Assembly (NCBI GenBank): GCA_019186985.1
Contig: JABARQ010000002.1
Location: 1-64,000, forward strand
Direction of reading: 5' to 3'
Length of the DNA: 64,000 nucleotides
Source of the DNA: Prosthecobacter sp.
GTDB lineage: Bacteria > Verrucomicrobiota > Verrucomicrobiia > Verrucomicrobiales > Verrucomicrobiaceae
The position numbers and the translations under genes are program-made. Every line of letters begins with the position of its first letter. Positions within the stretch are counted from its first letter, which is position 1. This document shows positions 12,610 to 20,743 of the stretch, in pieces. The notes below the pieces were generated by a model that made no database searches, was not told the origin of the DNA, and saw only the letters and a program-made list of their open reading frames with translations.

Positions 12610-13056
12610 TCAGGTCTCGTGTGTGACAGGCGGCCTGGGAGGTTCGATGACCGCAGGGCTTTCGATGATGGGTGCCGGGCTTTCGGGCAGGTCCGCGGCT
12701 GTCGGGGCTGTGGCCGGGGCCGAGATGATGCGTGTGGAGCCGGCCGGTGTGCGGTCCGCATCCCGGCCTGGTTGAAACCTCGCCCTGAATCCGGCGAAAA
12801 GCTGGTCCCAGTACTCGCGGTTCTCCTGCCTGCGCCGGGCAAACTCGGCCTCGCCGTGGCGGCGGTAGGGTTCGCCATATTGATACATGAGGTGGGCCAG
12901 GATGATGAGCCCGAAGATGACCAGCGCCGCAGCCATGCGGCCGGTGTAAAGGGCGGAGGCCATCAGCAGGAAGCCGGTGCCGTAGATCTGCAGCTCGGGC
13001 TTCCAGCGCCGGATGAAGCTGATGACACCGTCACGGATGGATGACCAGTTCTCCAT
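12610..13056 (-). CDS. Small inner-membrane protein in T4SS-like operon
   Basis: The protein has 148 residues from ATG 13056, which overlaps the end of the AAA+ gene by 26 bases. Two hydrophobic segments, about residues 24-38 and 41-57, are followed by a charged cytoplasmic-looking region. The C-terminal third is Pro/Ala/Glu-rich and probably disordered. No family is recognised. The strong overlap suggests translational coupling to the ClpB-like ATPase, so it may be that ATPase's membrane partner. Confidence 0.7.
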   Translation of the reverse strand: MENWSSIRDGVISFIRRWKPELQIYGTGFLLMASALYTGRMAAALVIFGLIILAHLMYQYGEPYRRHGEAEFARRRQENREYWDQLFAGFRARFQPGRDADRTPAGSTRIISAPATAPTAADLPESPAPIIESPAVIEPPRPPVTHET

Positions 13057-13936
13057 TCTGGGGGATGAGGGTTCCGGAGGTGGGCCTGCCGGCGAGCAGA
13101 GCCTCGCGCACGGCATGGCGGCAGAGGTTTTCCGCCGTGGCGCGCATGCGCCGGACGCCGAGGCGGGGCTCGACGCCGTTTGCGATGAGGATTTCGAGCA
13201 CGCCGGGACCGGGCTTCAGCTCGTAGCCCTTGGTTTTGAGGAGCTTGAGCTCCTTGTTGAGCATGATGCTGGCGATCTGCTTCTGGGAGGAGTAGCCGAG
13301 CTTCTGGAAGACGCAGCGGACGTTGAAACGGGCGAGCACCTCCGGACGCAGCTCGGCGGCGGCGAGATCCTCGATGAAGCGTTCGACAGTGCTCATCGGG
13401 CTGTTCTTGAGCTCCATGAGCGCGTCGGCGCCGATGTTGGAGGTGGCGACGATGTAGAATTCGCAGAGGTTCAGGGTTTCGCCGCTGGCGACGGTGATGC
13501 GGCCGGCGTCGAGCACCTGGAGGAAGATGTCGAGCACGCGGGGGTGGGCCTTTTCGATCTCGTCAAAGAGGATGATGCCGCGGCCTTCCGCGCGGTCATA
13601 GAAGCGGCCGATGTTGCCGCGGGAGGAGTTGTCCCTGCCGAGCAGCAGGCCCAGCGACTCCTGGTTCTGATATTCGGACATGTCGAGGCGGATGCAGTGC
13701 TTCTGCACGTCCTGGAAGATGTACTCGGTGATGAGCAGGGTGGTCTCCGTCTTGCCGACGCCGGTGGGGCCGAGGAAGAGGAAGGTGCCCTTGGGGCGCT
13801 TCGGGTCGGCAAGGCCGAGCTCGCCGTTCTGCACGATGGGGACGACCTTGGGGATGACGTGCTCCTGGCCGATGATGCGCTGCTCAAGAAACGGCCGGAG
13901 TCCCTGGATGTGGGCTAGGTCGGGAGTGGACATCAC
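13031..13936 (-). CDS. Stand-alone ClpB-D2-like AAA+ ATPase in T4SS-like operon
   Basis: The protein has 301 residues and equals one ClpA/ClpB second AAA+ module plus its C-terminal small domain. Walker A GPTGVGKT is at 56-63, Walker B ILFDEIEKAHP at 122-132 (D125, E126), sensor-1 TSN at 165-167, the arginine-finger region RPEVLARFN at 197-205, and sensor-2 GVRRMR at 260-265. No N-domain, D1 or coiled-coil middle domain is present. At the place of the ClpB D2 pore loop (GYVG) the sequence reads NSSRGNIG, without the aromatic residue used to thread substrates. The gene overlaps both neighbours and sits downstream of virB10, the usual VirB11 position. Confidence 0.9.
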   Translation of the reverse strand: MMSTPDLAHIQGLRPFLEQRIIGQEHVIPKVVPIVQNGELGLADPKRPKGTFLFLGPTGVGKTETTLLITEYIFQDVQKHCIRLDMSEYQNQESLGLLLGRDNSSRGNIGRFYDRAEGRGIILFDEIEKAHPRVLDIFLQVLDAGRITVASGETLNLCEFYIVATSNIGADALMELKNSPMSTVERFIEDLAAAELRPEVLARFNVRCVFQKLGYSSQKQIASIMLNKELKLLKTKGYELKPGPGVLEILIANGVEPRLGVRRMRATAENLCRHAVREALLAGRPTSGTLIPQNGELVIHP

Positions 13937-14631
13937 TTCTTGCCGGGGAACAAGGTGGTGGAGGACTTGACGCGAAGGCGGTCGTTTTCTTCGAGTTCCT
14001 GGACGTGCGCCTTGAGCTGCTCCACCTCCGCCGCCTTGGCATCACGCTGCTGGATGGTCGTGGCGAGGTGGTCCTTGATGCGCTGGAACTCGGCCTCGGC
14101 GGCGTCAAACTCGGCGCGCTTTTTCTCGAGATCCTTCTGCAGCGCTGTGAGCCGGGTCATGGTGGTTTCCAGGGAGCGGGTCTTGGTCATGAGGGCCTGA
14201 CGTTCCTGCTCGATGATGGCATTTTGCGGAATGGCGTTGCGGGAGGGTTCGACGATGCCAAGCACGACACCGCGGGAGCGCATGGGCGTGGCGGGCAGGC
14301 GTGTGTCCCAGCGGGCGTCCTGCTCGACCTTGTAAACCGTGTGCGCCTCATGCATCTCGCGGCGGTCATGGCTGGGCAGCCGGCCGACATGGTAGGCGTG
14401 GACCTCTTCGCCAAGCCGGACGCGGGAACGGTCATGAGGATCCAGCTGGCGGCCCTTGGGCCAGCCGGAGACGACCTCCTTGGAGTAGGTGGGGATGTAG
14501 GCAGGCTCCTGTTCTTCAAGCGGGAAGGCGAGGGGATCATCCGGCAGAGGCTCCTCCTTGGAGGCGCAGGAGACGAGCAGGGTGCAGAGGCAGAGGTGGG
14601 TGAGGAGCAGGGTGAGACGTGGGTTCTTCAT
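13933..14631 (-). CDS. Coiled-coil lipoprotein in T4SS-like operon
   Basis: The protein has 232 residues. The signal peptide ends with lipobox LVSC (about residue 22). Residues 25-125 are a polar region with no recognised fold. Residues 140-222 form a long heptad-rich coiled coil. The start overlaps the virB10-like stop by 4 bases and the end overlaps the AAA+ start by 4 bases. An outer-membrane-anchored rod or VirB7-like core-complex lipoprotein is a reasonable guess. The family is unknown. Confidence 0.75.
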   Translation of the reverse strand: MKNPRLTLLLTHLCLCTLLVSCASKEEPLPDDPLAFPLEEQEPAYIPTYSKEVVSGWPKGRQLDPHDRSRVRLGEEVHAYHVGRLPSHDRREMHEAHTVYKVEQDARWDTRLPATPMRSRGVVLGIVEPSRNAIPQNAIIEQERQALMTKTRSLETTMTRLTALQKDLEKKRAEFDAAEAEFQRIKDHLATTIQQRDAKAAEVEQLKAHVQELEENDRLRVKSSTTLFPGKK

Positions 14632-15917
14632 GGCGTGCTGCTGCTGGCTGGGGTGGAAGAGGTGGCGTTTTCTCCGGAGGTGGCGGCGGCTGCGGGAGGC
14701 GAGGCTGCGGCGGACGAGGCGTTCAGGACGCTGCTGACACGGGCGGCGCGTTCGGCGGTCTTCTTTTCCTGCTCGGCCTTGCGGGTGGCCTCCGACACGC
14801 GGGCCTTGTCGGCCTCCGTCTCGGCGCTGGCGGTCTGGGCGCGCTGATAGGCCTCCTCGGCGAGCTGCCAGCTCGTCGCCGCCCTGCCGCCCTGGCGGAG
14901 GCCGGCGATGCTGGCGAGCTCGGGTTCAAACACCTCCTTGGTGAAGATGTAAAACTGGGTGCCTGCCGCGACGCGGACGAAGTCGAGGTCCTGGTCGAGC
15001 TGCTTGGTGAGCAATTGTGAGTAGGCGCTGGCGGCCTGTGCGCCGCCGCCCAGGGCGGCGTTGCGGCTGGTGTTCTGGGGTACGAGGCCGTAGATCGACT
15101 GAAACTGGTTCTGGTTGTTGTTCATGACGCCCTGCAGCGCCTCAGCCACCATGATCTTGAGCTCGGCATACTGGTCATTCTTGACGATCTGGCCACGCAC
15201 GCCGGCGGAGCCGTCGGTGATGGCGTAGCTGCCGTCCGAAAGGCGTTCGTGGTCCAGGGCGACGCAGCTGATGTTGTACTCGCGGCCGTCGGCCCAGATG
15301 AAGGTGTAGGCGCCCTTGATCTCGATGCGGTCGCGCACGCGGCCCTGGCTGGCCTGGGCGAGCACCTGGGTGCCTGCGGGCACGATGAGGCGGTTGTTCC
15401 AGTAAACGTCCTCCGTGACCAGGGCGAGCACGGGCGTGTCGAGGGCGGAGGAGTCGAGCGTGAGCACGAGGGCCGCCTTGATGAGGGTGCCGCGTGGAGC
15501 GAAGAGCCTGGGTTCGGAAGGAGCGAAGGGCTCGGGCTGCGGGTTGGTGACATGGACGAGCTTGGGGAAGGGGGGCGGGGGCTTGTCCTGCTGCTGCTGG
15601 GTGCCGCCAAGCTGCACCACGCTGGGGGGCGGCGGCTTCTTGGTCGGGATGATGAAGCGCTCCACCTGCTGGTCGCTGCCGATCTTGGCGGTGCGCTTTT
15701 CGCCGAGGTTCTTCTTCTGATCCTCAAGGTTCAGCGTCTGCGGGGCGGCGGGCCTGCCCTGGTTCGCTGCGGCGGTGCCGGCCTTGGCAGTTTCCTGCGG
15801 GGGGGCGTTCACCGGTGCAGCCGGCTGCTTGGCGAGAAAGAAGGCCACCCCGGCGCCGATGATGACGAGACTGAGCAGACCCATCTGCACGCCCGGTTTC
15901 TGGAGACTTTTGAGCAT
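14628..15917 (-). CDS. virB10: VirB10/TrbI-like T4SS core protein
   Basis: The protein has 429 residues. A single N-terminal membrane segment (about 12-30) is followed by a Pro/Gln-rich periplasmic linker (about 35-135). The TrbI/VirB10 beta-barrel domain occupies about 140-260, with the typical pattern GTLIKAALVLTLDSS and LIVPAGTQVLAQASQGRVRD. The C-terminal part (about 360-429) is Ala/Lys-rich coiled coil followed by a Ser/Ala tail, longer than in classical VirB10. VirB10 spans both membranes and transmits energy from the inner-membrane ATPases to the outer-membrane channel. It starts 21 bases after the VirB9-like gene. Confidence 0.82.
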   Translation of the reverse strand: MLKSLQKPGVQMGLLSLVIIGAGVAFFLAKQPAAPVNAPPQETAKAGTAAANQGRPAAPQTLNLEDQKKNLGEKRTAKIGSDQQVERFIIPTKKPPPPSVVQLGGTQQQQDKPPPPFPKLVHVTNPQPEPFAPSEPRLFAPRGTLIKAALVLTLDSSALDTPVLALVTEDVYWNNRLIVPAGTQVLAQASQGRVRDRIEIKGAYTFIWADGREYNISCVALDHERLSDGSYAITDGSAGVRGQIVKNDQYAELKIMVAEALQGVMNNNQNQFQSIYGLVPQNTSRNAALGGGAQAASAYSQLLTKQLDQDLDFVRVAAGTQFYIFTKEVFEPELASIAGLRQGGRAATSWQLAEEAYQRAQTASAETEADKARVSEATRKAEQEKKTAERAARVSSVLNASSAAASPPAAAATSGENATSSTPASSSTP

Positions 15918-15938
15918 GATGCGTTGGAGGCGGAGGGT

Positions 15939-16883
15939 TTACTTGCCGCCTGCGAAGGAGGCGTCGCCAAACAGGGCGGGGTCGATCTGGCGGCGGCCGG
16001 GCTCAGGCAGCTCGATGCGGAAATCCTGGTTGATGGAAAGACCTTCACGTCCGCCTGAGGGGCCGCCCTGGAGGACGACGTCGAGCGGCACCTTCTGCCC
16101 TGGGGGGATGACGTCCGTGCCATCGACAAGCTGCGGGTCATAGCTGCGTTCGCCGACGCGGACCTTCACGCTGGAGGGTTCGAACTCGTAGGGCTTGTCC
16201 GTGGTGTTGGTGAGCCAGCAGCGGAAGACCATGAGATCCTTCTCCGGGTTGCGCTGGATTTCGTAGATGGAGGCGAGCTGGCCGTTGGTGCTCGCGGCCA
16301 TGTCGAGGTTGTTGCGTTCCTGCCAGCTTTGGTAGAGGCCTGGGTTCAGGGGCTGGAGGGCCTTGCGGTTGCGGGCCTTGCCGAGCATGCCGACGAGTTC
16401 ATCGCTGCTGAACTTGATCCTGCTGGCGACGACACTCTCAGGGGTCACGGCGACGGCGGCGTCCTTTTGCACGGGGGGCTGGACGATGACGGCCAGGTTG
16501 GCCTCCTCCGAGGGCACGAAGCGCAGCAGGTGGATGTGCTGGGCCGTGCGGACGGTGACATGGCAGGGTTCGCCGGGCTTCACCAACCTGACGACAAGCG
16601 TGTCAGGAAGCACGTTTTCATAGTGAACGATGGCGACCCTGCCTGTCTCCATCTGCTTCGCCGCAGCAGGCTCGGTGGCGAGGCCGAAGCCGGTGAGCAG
16701 CACGATCTTGGAGGGGAAGGTGATGGTGGTGGCCACGGTGGAGTTGATGGCCACTTCGTTGACCAGGACCTTGGGGTCGAGCATGACCAGCTCCCTGCCC
16801 TCGCGGACCTGGGCGGACAGCGGGGATGCCAGGGCCGTCAGAAGCAGGACGAGCCGGAAGTGTGTTTTCAGACGGTGTGTCAT
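15939..16883 (-). CDS. VirB9/TraK-like T4SS periplasmic protein
   Basis: The protein has 314 residues with a signal peptide (about 1-24, ending LSAQ). The N-terminal half contains STVATTITFPSKIVLLTGFG, matching the 'T-x-I-x-FP-x-x-I' start of VirB9/TraK/TrbG beta-sandwich domains. The C-terminal half (about 190-290) resembles a second beta domain (VRVGERSYDPQL). It lies between the VirB8-like and VirB10-like genes exactly as in VirB operons. Family identity is inferred from motif, size and position; it is divergent. Confidence 0.7.
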   Translation of the reverse strand: MTHRLKTHFRLVLLLTALASPLSAQVREGRELVMLDPKVLVNEVAINSTVATTITFPSKIVLLTGFGLATEPAAAKQMETGRVAIVHYENVLPDTLVVRLVKPGEPCHVTVRTAQHIHLLRFVPSEEANLAVIVQPPVQKDAAVAVTPESVVASRIKFSSDELVGMLGKARNRKALQPLNPGLYQSWQERNNLDMAASTNGQLASIYEIQRNPEKDLMVFRCWLTNTTDKPYEFEPSSVKVRVGERSYDPQLVDGTDVIPPGQKVPLDVVLQGGPSGGREGLSINQDFRIELPEPGRRQIDPALFGDASFAGGK

Positions 16884-17542
16884 AAGTCGTCGGTGATCTT
16901 CTCCAGCTTGTAGGTGGGCACGCCGTTGATGACCGAAGGGTAAAGGGGGAACTTGCGCATGTCCGGGTTCATCTTCCAGATGAAGCGGATCTCGAAGTTG
17001 AAGCGCTCGATAATGTCGCTGCCGTTGAAGGTGCCGCGGCGGGTCACGATGCCGGAGGCGACGGTTCGCAGCGCCGTGGGCATGGCGACCTCGATGGAGC
17101 GCGCCTGGATGGAGACGGTCTGCTGGATCTGCTGGCGGCGGAAGTCGGCGTCCTCCTTGTTGATGATGCCCCGCATGGCGGCGAGGCCGTCCCTGTCGCA
17201 GAGCTTTTCCAGGCGCGCGTCATTCATGAGGCCTTCTGGGCCGCGCTCGAAAAGGGTCCGCACGGCCAGGTCGGTCAGCACCTTGTGCATCGGGTTTTCC
17301 ACAGGCTTCACGCTGTTGTAGTTCAGGCCGGGGGAGACGTAGTAGGCGCCGGCGGTGTCCATGACGACAAAGGGCGGCCTGGCCTTCAGGGCCTCGGCCA
17401 TGATGACAAGGTACCAGGCGCAGGCGGCGGCGGTGACGCAGGCGACGAGGAACCAGAAGACGGCGGTCTGATCCTTCGCCACCAGGGTGTCAATGGCGCC
17501 GCGCCTGGGCTTGTCCGGGGTGATGGAGGTCGGCTGGCTCAT
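16880..17542 (-). CDS. VirB8/TraE-like protein, second tandem copy
   Basis: The protein has 220 residues from ATG 17542; the frame is open further upstream but that part is non-coding overlap. A cytoplasmic tail of about 22 residues precedes one membrane segment (FWFLVACVTAAACAWYLVIM, about 29-48) and a periplasmic domain of about 165 residues. It is clearly paralogous to the preceding gene (FWFL at the same place, TLFERGPEG versus TLFNRGPKG, ARLEKL versus ARLELL, DFRRQQ versus DFRTRQ). VirB8 is a bitopic assembly factor of the inner-membrane complex. It overlaps the VirB9-like start by 4 bases. Confidence 0.7.
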   Translation of the reverse strand: MSQPTSITPDKPRRGAIDTLVAKDQTAVFWFLVACVTAAACAWYLVIMAEALKARPPFVVMDTAGAYYVSPGLNYNSVKPVENPMHKVLTDLAVRTLFERGPEGLMNDARLEKLCDRDGLAAMRGIINKEDADFRRQQIQQTVSIQARSIEVAMPTALRTVASGIVTRRGTFNGSDIIERFNFEIRFIWKMNPDMRKFPLYPSVINGVPTYKLEKITDDL

Positions 17543-17546
17543 GGGA

Positions 17547-18167
17547 TCATTCTTTTTCGGAGCTGGAGATCTCACGAGTCGTGTACTGCACGTCCCGGCA
17601 GACGTAGAGGAAGCGCTTGGAGTCACGCAGGTTGCGGTTTCGCTCCCACTCCATGTTGGCGACAATGCTGAAGGACTGGGTGATTGCCTGCTTTTCCACG
17701 GGGTCGATGCTGATGCGCACGATCTGGCCGCGTGCGCGGCTGACGGCTCCGCCGTCCGGGCTGTGCAGGACCTCGACCTCGCCCAGCTCCACCATCTGGT
17801 GCATCTGGCGCGTGCGGAAGTCGTAGCTGTCCTTCTTGATGTCCTCCACGGCCTGCTCGAAGCCCCTGCCGGTGAAGAGGAGTTCAAGGCGCGCGGGCGT
17901 CACCGGCCCCTTGGGGCCTCGGTTGAACAGGGTCTCCAGGGACAGCCGGGTCTGGAAGTCCACCAGGTCGTCCAGGCCTTCCTTGCTGAGCATTTCATCA
18001 ATGTAGACGTCGGCCTCCTGGATCGGCACGTAAAGCATGCGGCTGCGTCCCTCGATGGCGACGCCATGAAGGTGCCAGGCGGTGCCGACGAGGCATCCCA
18101 CGGCCGCCAGGAACCAGAAGATGGCCAGCTTGTCCTTGGAGATGAAGATGTGGGTGACGCCTTTCAT
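17547..18167 (-). CDS. VirB8/TraE-like protein, first tandem copy
   Basis: The protein has 206 residues. A short N-terminus is followed by one membrane segment (about 14-34) and a periplasmic domain of about 165 residues. It carries the same conserved stations as its downstream paralogue: FWFL, TLFNRGP, ARLELL and DFRTRQ. It ends 4 bases before the paralogue's start. Classical systems have one VirB8, so two different copies suggest a hetero-oligomer or functional split. Confidence 0.7.
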   Translation of the reverse strand: MKGVTHIFISKDKLAIFWFLAAVGCLVGTAWHLHGVAIEGRSRMLYVPIQEADVYIDEMLSKEGLDDLVDFQTRLSLETLFNRGPKGPVTPARLELLFTGRGFEQAVEDIKKDSYDFRTRQMHQMVELGEVEVLHSPDGGAVSRARGQIVRISIDPVEKQAITQSFSIVANMEWERNRNLRDSKRFLYVCRDVQYTTREISSSEKE

Positions 18168-18187
18168 TCAGGTCAGTTCGTGCATTG

Positions 18188-19309
18188 TCAGTTCTTGTCC
18201 GCCGCCGAGCTTGCGGCCGACACGGCCTTGCCGACGCCGCCGATCGCGCTGGTGGCGCCGCCCACCATGGAGCTGGCGCCGCTGGTCATCATGCCGACCC
18301 CGGCCATGGCGCCCGCGCCGCCGGTGCCGATGGTGAGGGCCGCCCCGCCTGCTGCCATGGCGGCTCCGGATCCCATCTGAATGGCGGTGCTGGCGGCGCT
18401 GGTGGCGATGGTGGTGGCGGTGCTCATGCCGCCCTGGACGAGGCTCATGCCGATCTGGGCGCCACTGGTCACCGCCTTCTGCACCACCTTGGGCGCCCCA
18501 AAAAGCGTGACCAGGAACCAGGCGATGACGATCACCAGGATGATGAAGATGCCGATGGCGCCGATGACGATTTCAACGACGCCGCCCAGGAGCAGGAAGC
18601 CGCAGACGTAGTAGAGCAGGGCGGTGCCGCCCTCCAGCATGGCCTCGCCAAACAGCAGGCCCAGGCCCCAGCCAAGCGGCCAGAAGCAGATGCCGACCAT
18701 GCCCACATGATACTTCACGGCGCTGTCGCGCGTGGGTTCAAACAACAGCATCGCGAGGAAGAGCGGGCCGGCGGCGCAGCCGAGGTAGATGGCGATCACC
18801 TGAACCTGGAAGCCGATGTAGATGAAGCAGTACATGATGATCCCGAGGATCGCCATGACGTAGGCTCCGATGATGCGGGAGAAGTACTCAAACCAGGCCA
18901 GCGGGTCGAAGATGCCGAGGATGATGTCAGGCGCGCTGCCGGTGTCGAAGGGGGCTTCGGCAAAGCTGGTGCCGAAGTTTTCCAGCAGGCCGATGGGGTC
19001 CACCTCCAGCGCTGCGAGAAGGTCGTCACCCAGCACCTTCTGAAGCTCCAGGAACCATTCTGCGTAGAAGGGCATGATGCTGATGACCAGGCCGGACAGC
19101 AGCACCTGCTTCATGATGCCGGAGAAGTCCCCGCCGAAGATGCCCTTGTAAACCTGCACGACCATGCCGGCGAACAGAATGGCGAAGGCGATGACCATCA
19201 TGACGTCGCTGCAGCGCGTGCAGACGTCGGCAAGCTGCTCGTAGAAGAAGTAGAGCGGGTTTCCGCCTGCTTCTCCGAAGTCAGTGATGCCTGCCAGGAT
19301 GGGGGTCAT
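18188..19309 (-). CDS. VirB6/TrbL-like polytopic T4SS membrane protein
   Basis: The protein has 373 residues. The N-terminal periplasmic-looking part is followed by about six hydrophobic segments (roughly 35-55, 65-85, 140-165, 170-195, 205-230 and 235-275). A Gly/Ala/Ser/Met-rich tail follows (about 290-373) resembling the C-terminal tails of TrbL/VirB6. Position between VirB5-like and VirB8-like genes matches the VirB order. VirB6 forms part of the inner-membrane translocation platform. Confidence 0.75.
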   Translation of the reverse strand: MTPILAGITDFGEAGGNPLYFFYEQLADVCTRCSDVMMVIAFAILFAGMVVQVYKGIFGGDFSGIMKQVLLSGLVISIMPFYAEWFLELQKVLGDDLLAALEVDPIGLLENFGTSFAEAPFDTGSAPDIILGIFDPLAWFEYFSRIIGAYVMAILGIIMYCFIYIGFQVQVIAIYLGCAAGPLFLAMLLFEPTRDSAVKYHVGMVGICFWPLGWGLGLLFGEAMLEGGTALLYYVCGFLLLGGVVEIVIGAIGIFIILVIVIAWFLVTLFGAPKVVQKAVTSGAQIGMSLVQGGMSTATTIATSAASTAIQMGSGAAMAAGGAALTIGTGGAGAMAGVGMMTSGASSMVGGATSAIGGVGKAVSAASSAADKN

Positions 19310-19327
19310 GCGAATTCAGGGTCGGGT

Positions 19328-20176
19328 TCAGGGGGCGGGGGCTTCCTCACCGACGGACTGGCTGCCCTTGCGGCCCCAGGGCATGCGTCCGGTCGAGCTC
19401 TTGCCCAGGTTCAGCTCGGAGATCTTCGCCTGGATTTCAGCCGGGGTCAGGCCTCCGCCCTTGGCGTCCTCCACGGCCTCCAGCCTGCCTTTGTTGACGA
19501 CCCGGGCGGTGCTTTGATACTCCTTCTCCGCCATGTCCACGTCGGCCCTGGCGGTCATGACCTTCTGGTTCCAGTCCTCGATCTGGCCGTTGAGCGCGGC
19601 GATCATGGAGTTGAGCTTCTGAATCGTCGCAAAGTCCTGGGCGTCCTGGAGGTCCTGCATGACGTTCGCCAGCTCGTCGCCGAGGATTTTCTGCTGCTCG
19701 ACGGCCTTTTCCCGTACTTCCTTGTACTCCTTGATCTCCATCATCAGGCCGGCCTCCAGCTTGTACTTCTCCGGATCGCGGTCCACGACGGTGCCGTCCT
19801 TGCGCGTGAAGGTGGGGCCAATGGCGGTGAGGAGGCCGTTGGCGTCCTCGTCGAAGACCTCGGAGCCGGTCAGCGCGCCGATGGCCTGACGTTTTTCCTG
19901 CTGGGTCTTGAGGGCGTTCGCAGAGGACAGGATGTCATCCTTGATCAGCTGCAGGGAGGCGAGGTTGACGGACGAGGGGTCGCCCATCTTGTCGAGGGTC
20001 TTCTGCAGCTTGTCGGTCTGCTGCTTCGCTTCGTCCAGAAGCTGGGTCAGCCGTGCGTCGAGGGTGTTCAGCCCGGACTCCAGGGTGGGTGCCGAGGTGA
20101 CGATGGTGCCGCCGTCCTGCGCGTTCACGGCCGCGCAGGAGAGGAGCACGAGGCAGGACAGGTGGCGTGGTTTCAT
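19328..20176 (-). CDS. VirB5/TrbJ-like coiled-coil periplasmic protein
   Basis: The protein has 282 residues. A signal peptide of about 19 residues (VLLSCAAVNAQ, possibly a lipobox at LLSC) is followed by an almost entirely helical body with long coiled coils at about 35-95 and 145-235. Size, export signal, helical content and position upstream of virB6 fit VirB5/TrbJ, which sit at the pilus tip or in assembly. Direct sequence similarity is not obvious, so the name rests mainly on context. Confidence 0.6.
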   Translation of the reverse strand: MKPRHLSCLVLLSCAAVNAQDGGTIVTSAPTLESGLNTLDARLTQLLDEAKQQTDKLQKTLDKMGDPSSVNLASLQLIKDDILSSANALKTQQEKRQAIGALTGSEVFDEDANGLLTAIGPTFTRKDGTVVDRDPEKYKLEAGLMMEIKEYKEVREKAVEQQKILGDELANVMQDLQDAQDFATIQKLNSMIAALNGQIEDWNQKVMTARADVDMAEKEYQSTARVVNKGRLEAVEDAKGGGLTPAEIQAKISELNLGKSSTGRMPWGRKGSQSVGEEAPAP

Positions 20177-20194
20177 GGCGTGGCGGGCGGCGGT

Positions 20195-20743
20195 TTATTC
20201 GACGACTTCGATGACGACCTTCCGTGGTTCGACGAGCACGCCGTCAGTGGTGACATGCTCGGGCACGGGCACTTCGTAATAGCGGCGCTGCACGGTCTCG
20301 CTGTCGCCGGGCCGTTCGGCGTCGCGTTTGATCCAGTAAAGCTCCTTGATGGCGTCGCTGCGGCCCTTGTTATAGCCGTCGAGGTACCTCTGGCGGACTT
20401 CGTTCTTCGCGAAGCTGTCGCTGATGGCTCCTGCGGCATAGCCGGCGACCGCGCCGGTGATGAGCCCGGCGTTGTCCTCCAGGAAGCCGTCGTTGTTGTT
20501 GCCGTTGCCGTTGCCGCTGGAGGTGATGCTGGTGCTGGAGCCTCCGCCGGAGCTGGTGGCGCTGAAGCTGCCGCCGTTGTTGTTATTGTTGCTGTTCTTG
20601 TTGAGCAGGTTGTCGCCCAGCAGGGCGCCGATGAGGCCGCCGGTGGCCGCGCCGAGCAGGCCTTTGTTCATGCCGCCGCTGCTGCTGGAGCAGGACGCCA
20701 GCGAGGCGCAGGCAAGGGGGATGAGGAGGATGCGCGTTTTCAT
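20195..20743 (-). CDS. Glycine-zipper, Asn-rich lipoprotein in T4SS-like operon
   Basis: The protein has 182 residues. The signal peptide ends with lipobox LASC (about residue 18). A glycine zipper (GLLGAATGGLIGALLGDN, about 28-45) is followed by an Asn/Gly/Ser-rich low-complexity stretch (about 46-85) and a second zipper (LITGAVAGYAAGAISD, about 94-109). The C-terminal domain has about 70 residues. The start overlaps the virB4 stop by 4 bases. A VirB7/TraV-like outer-membrane role is possible; the family is not recognised. Confidence 0.72.
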   Translation of the reverse strand: MKTRILLIPLACASLASCSSSSGGMNKGLLGAATGGLIGALLGDNLLNKNSNNNNNGGSFSATSSGGGSSTSITSSGNGNGNNNDGFLEDNAGLITGAVAGYAAGAISDSFAKNEVRQRYLDGYNKGRSDAIKELYWIKRDAERPGDSETVQRRYYEVPVPEHVTTDGVLVEPRKVVIEVVE

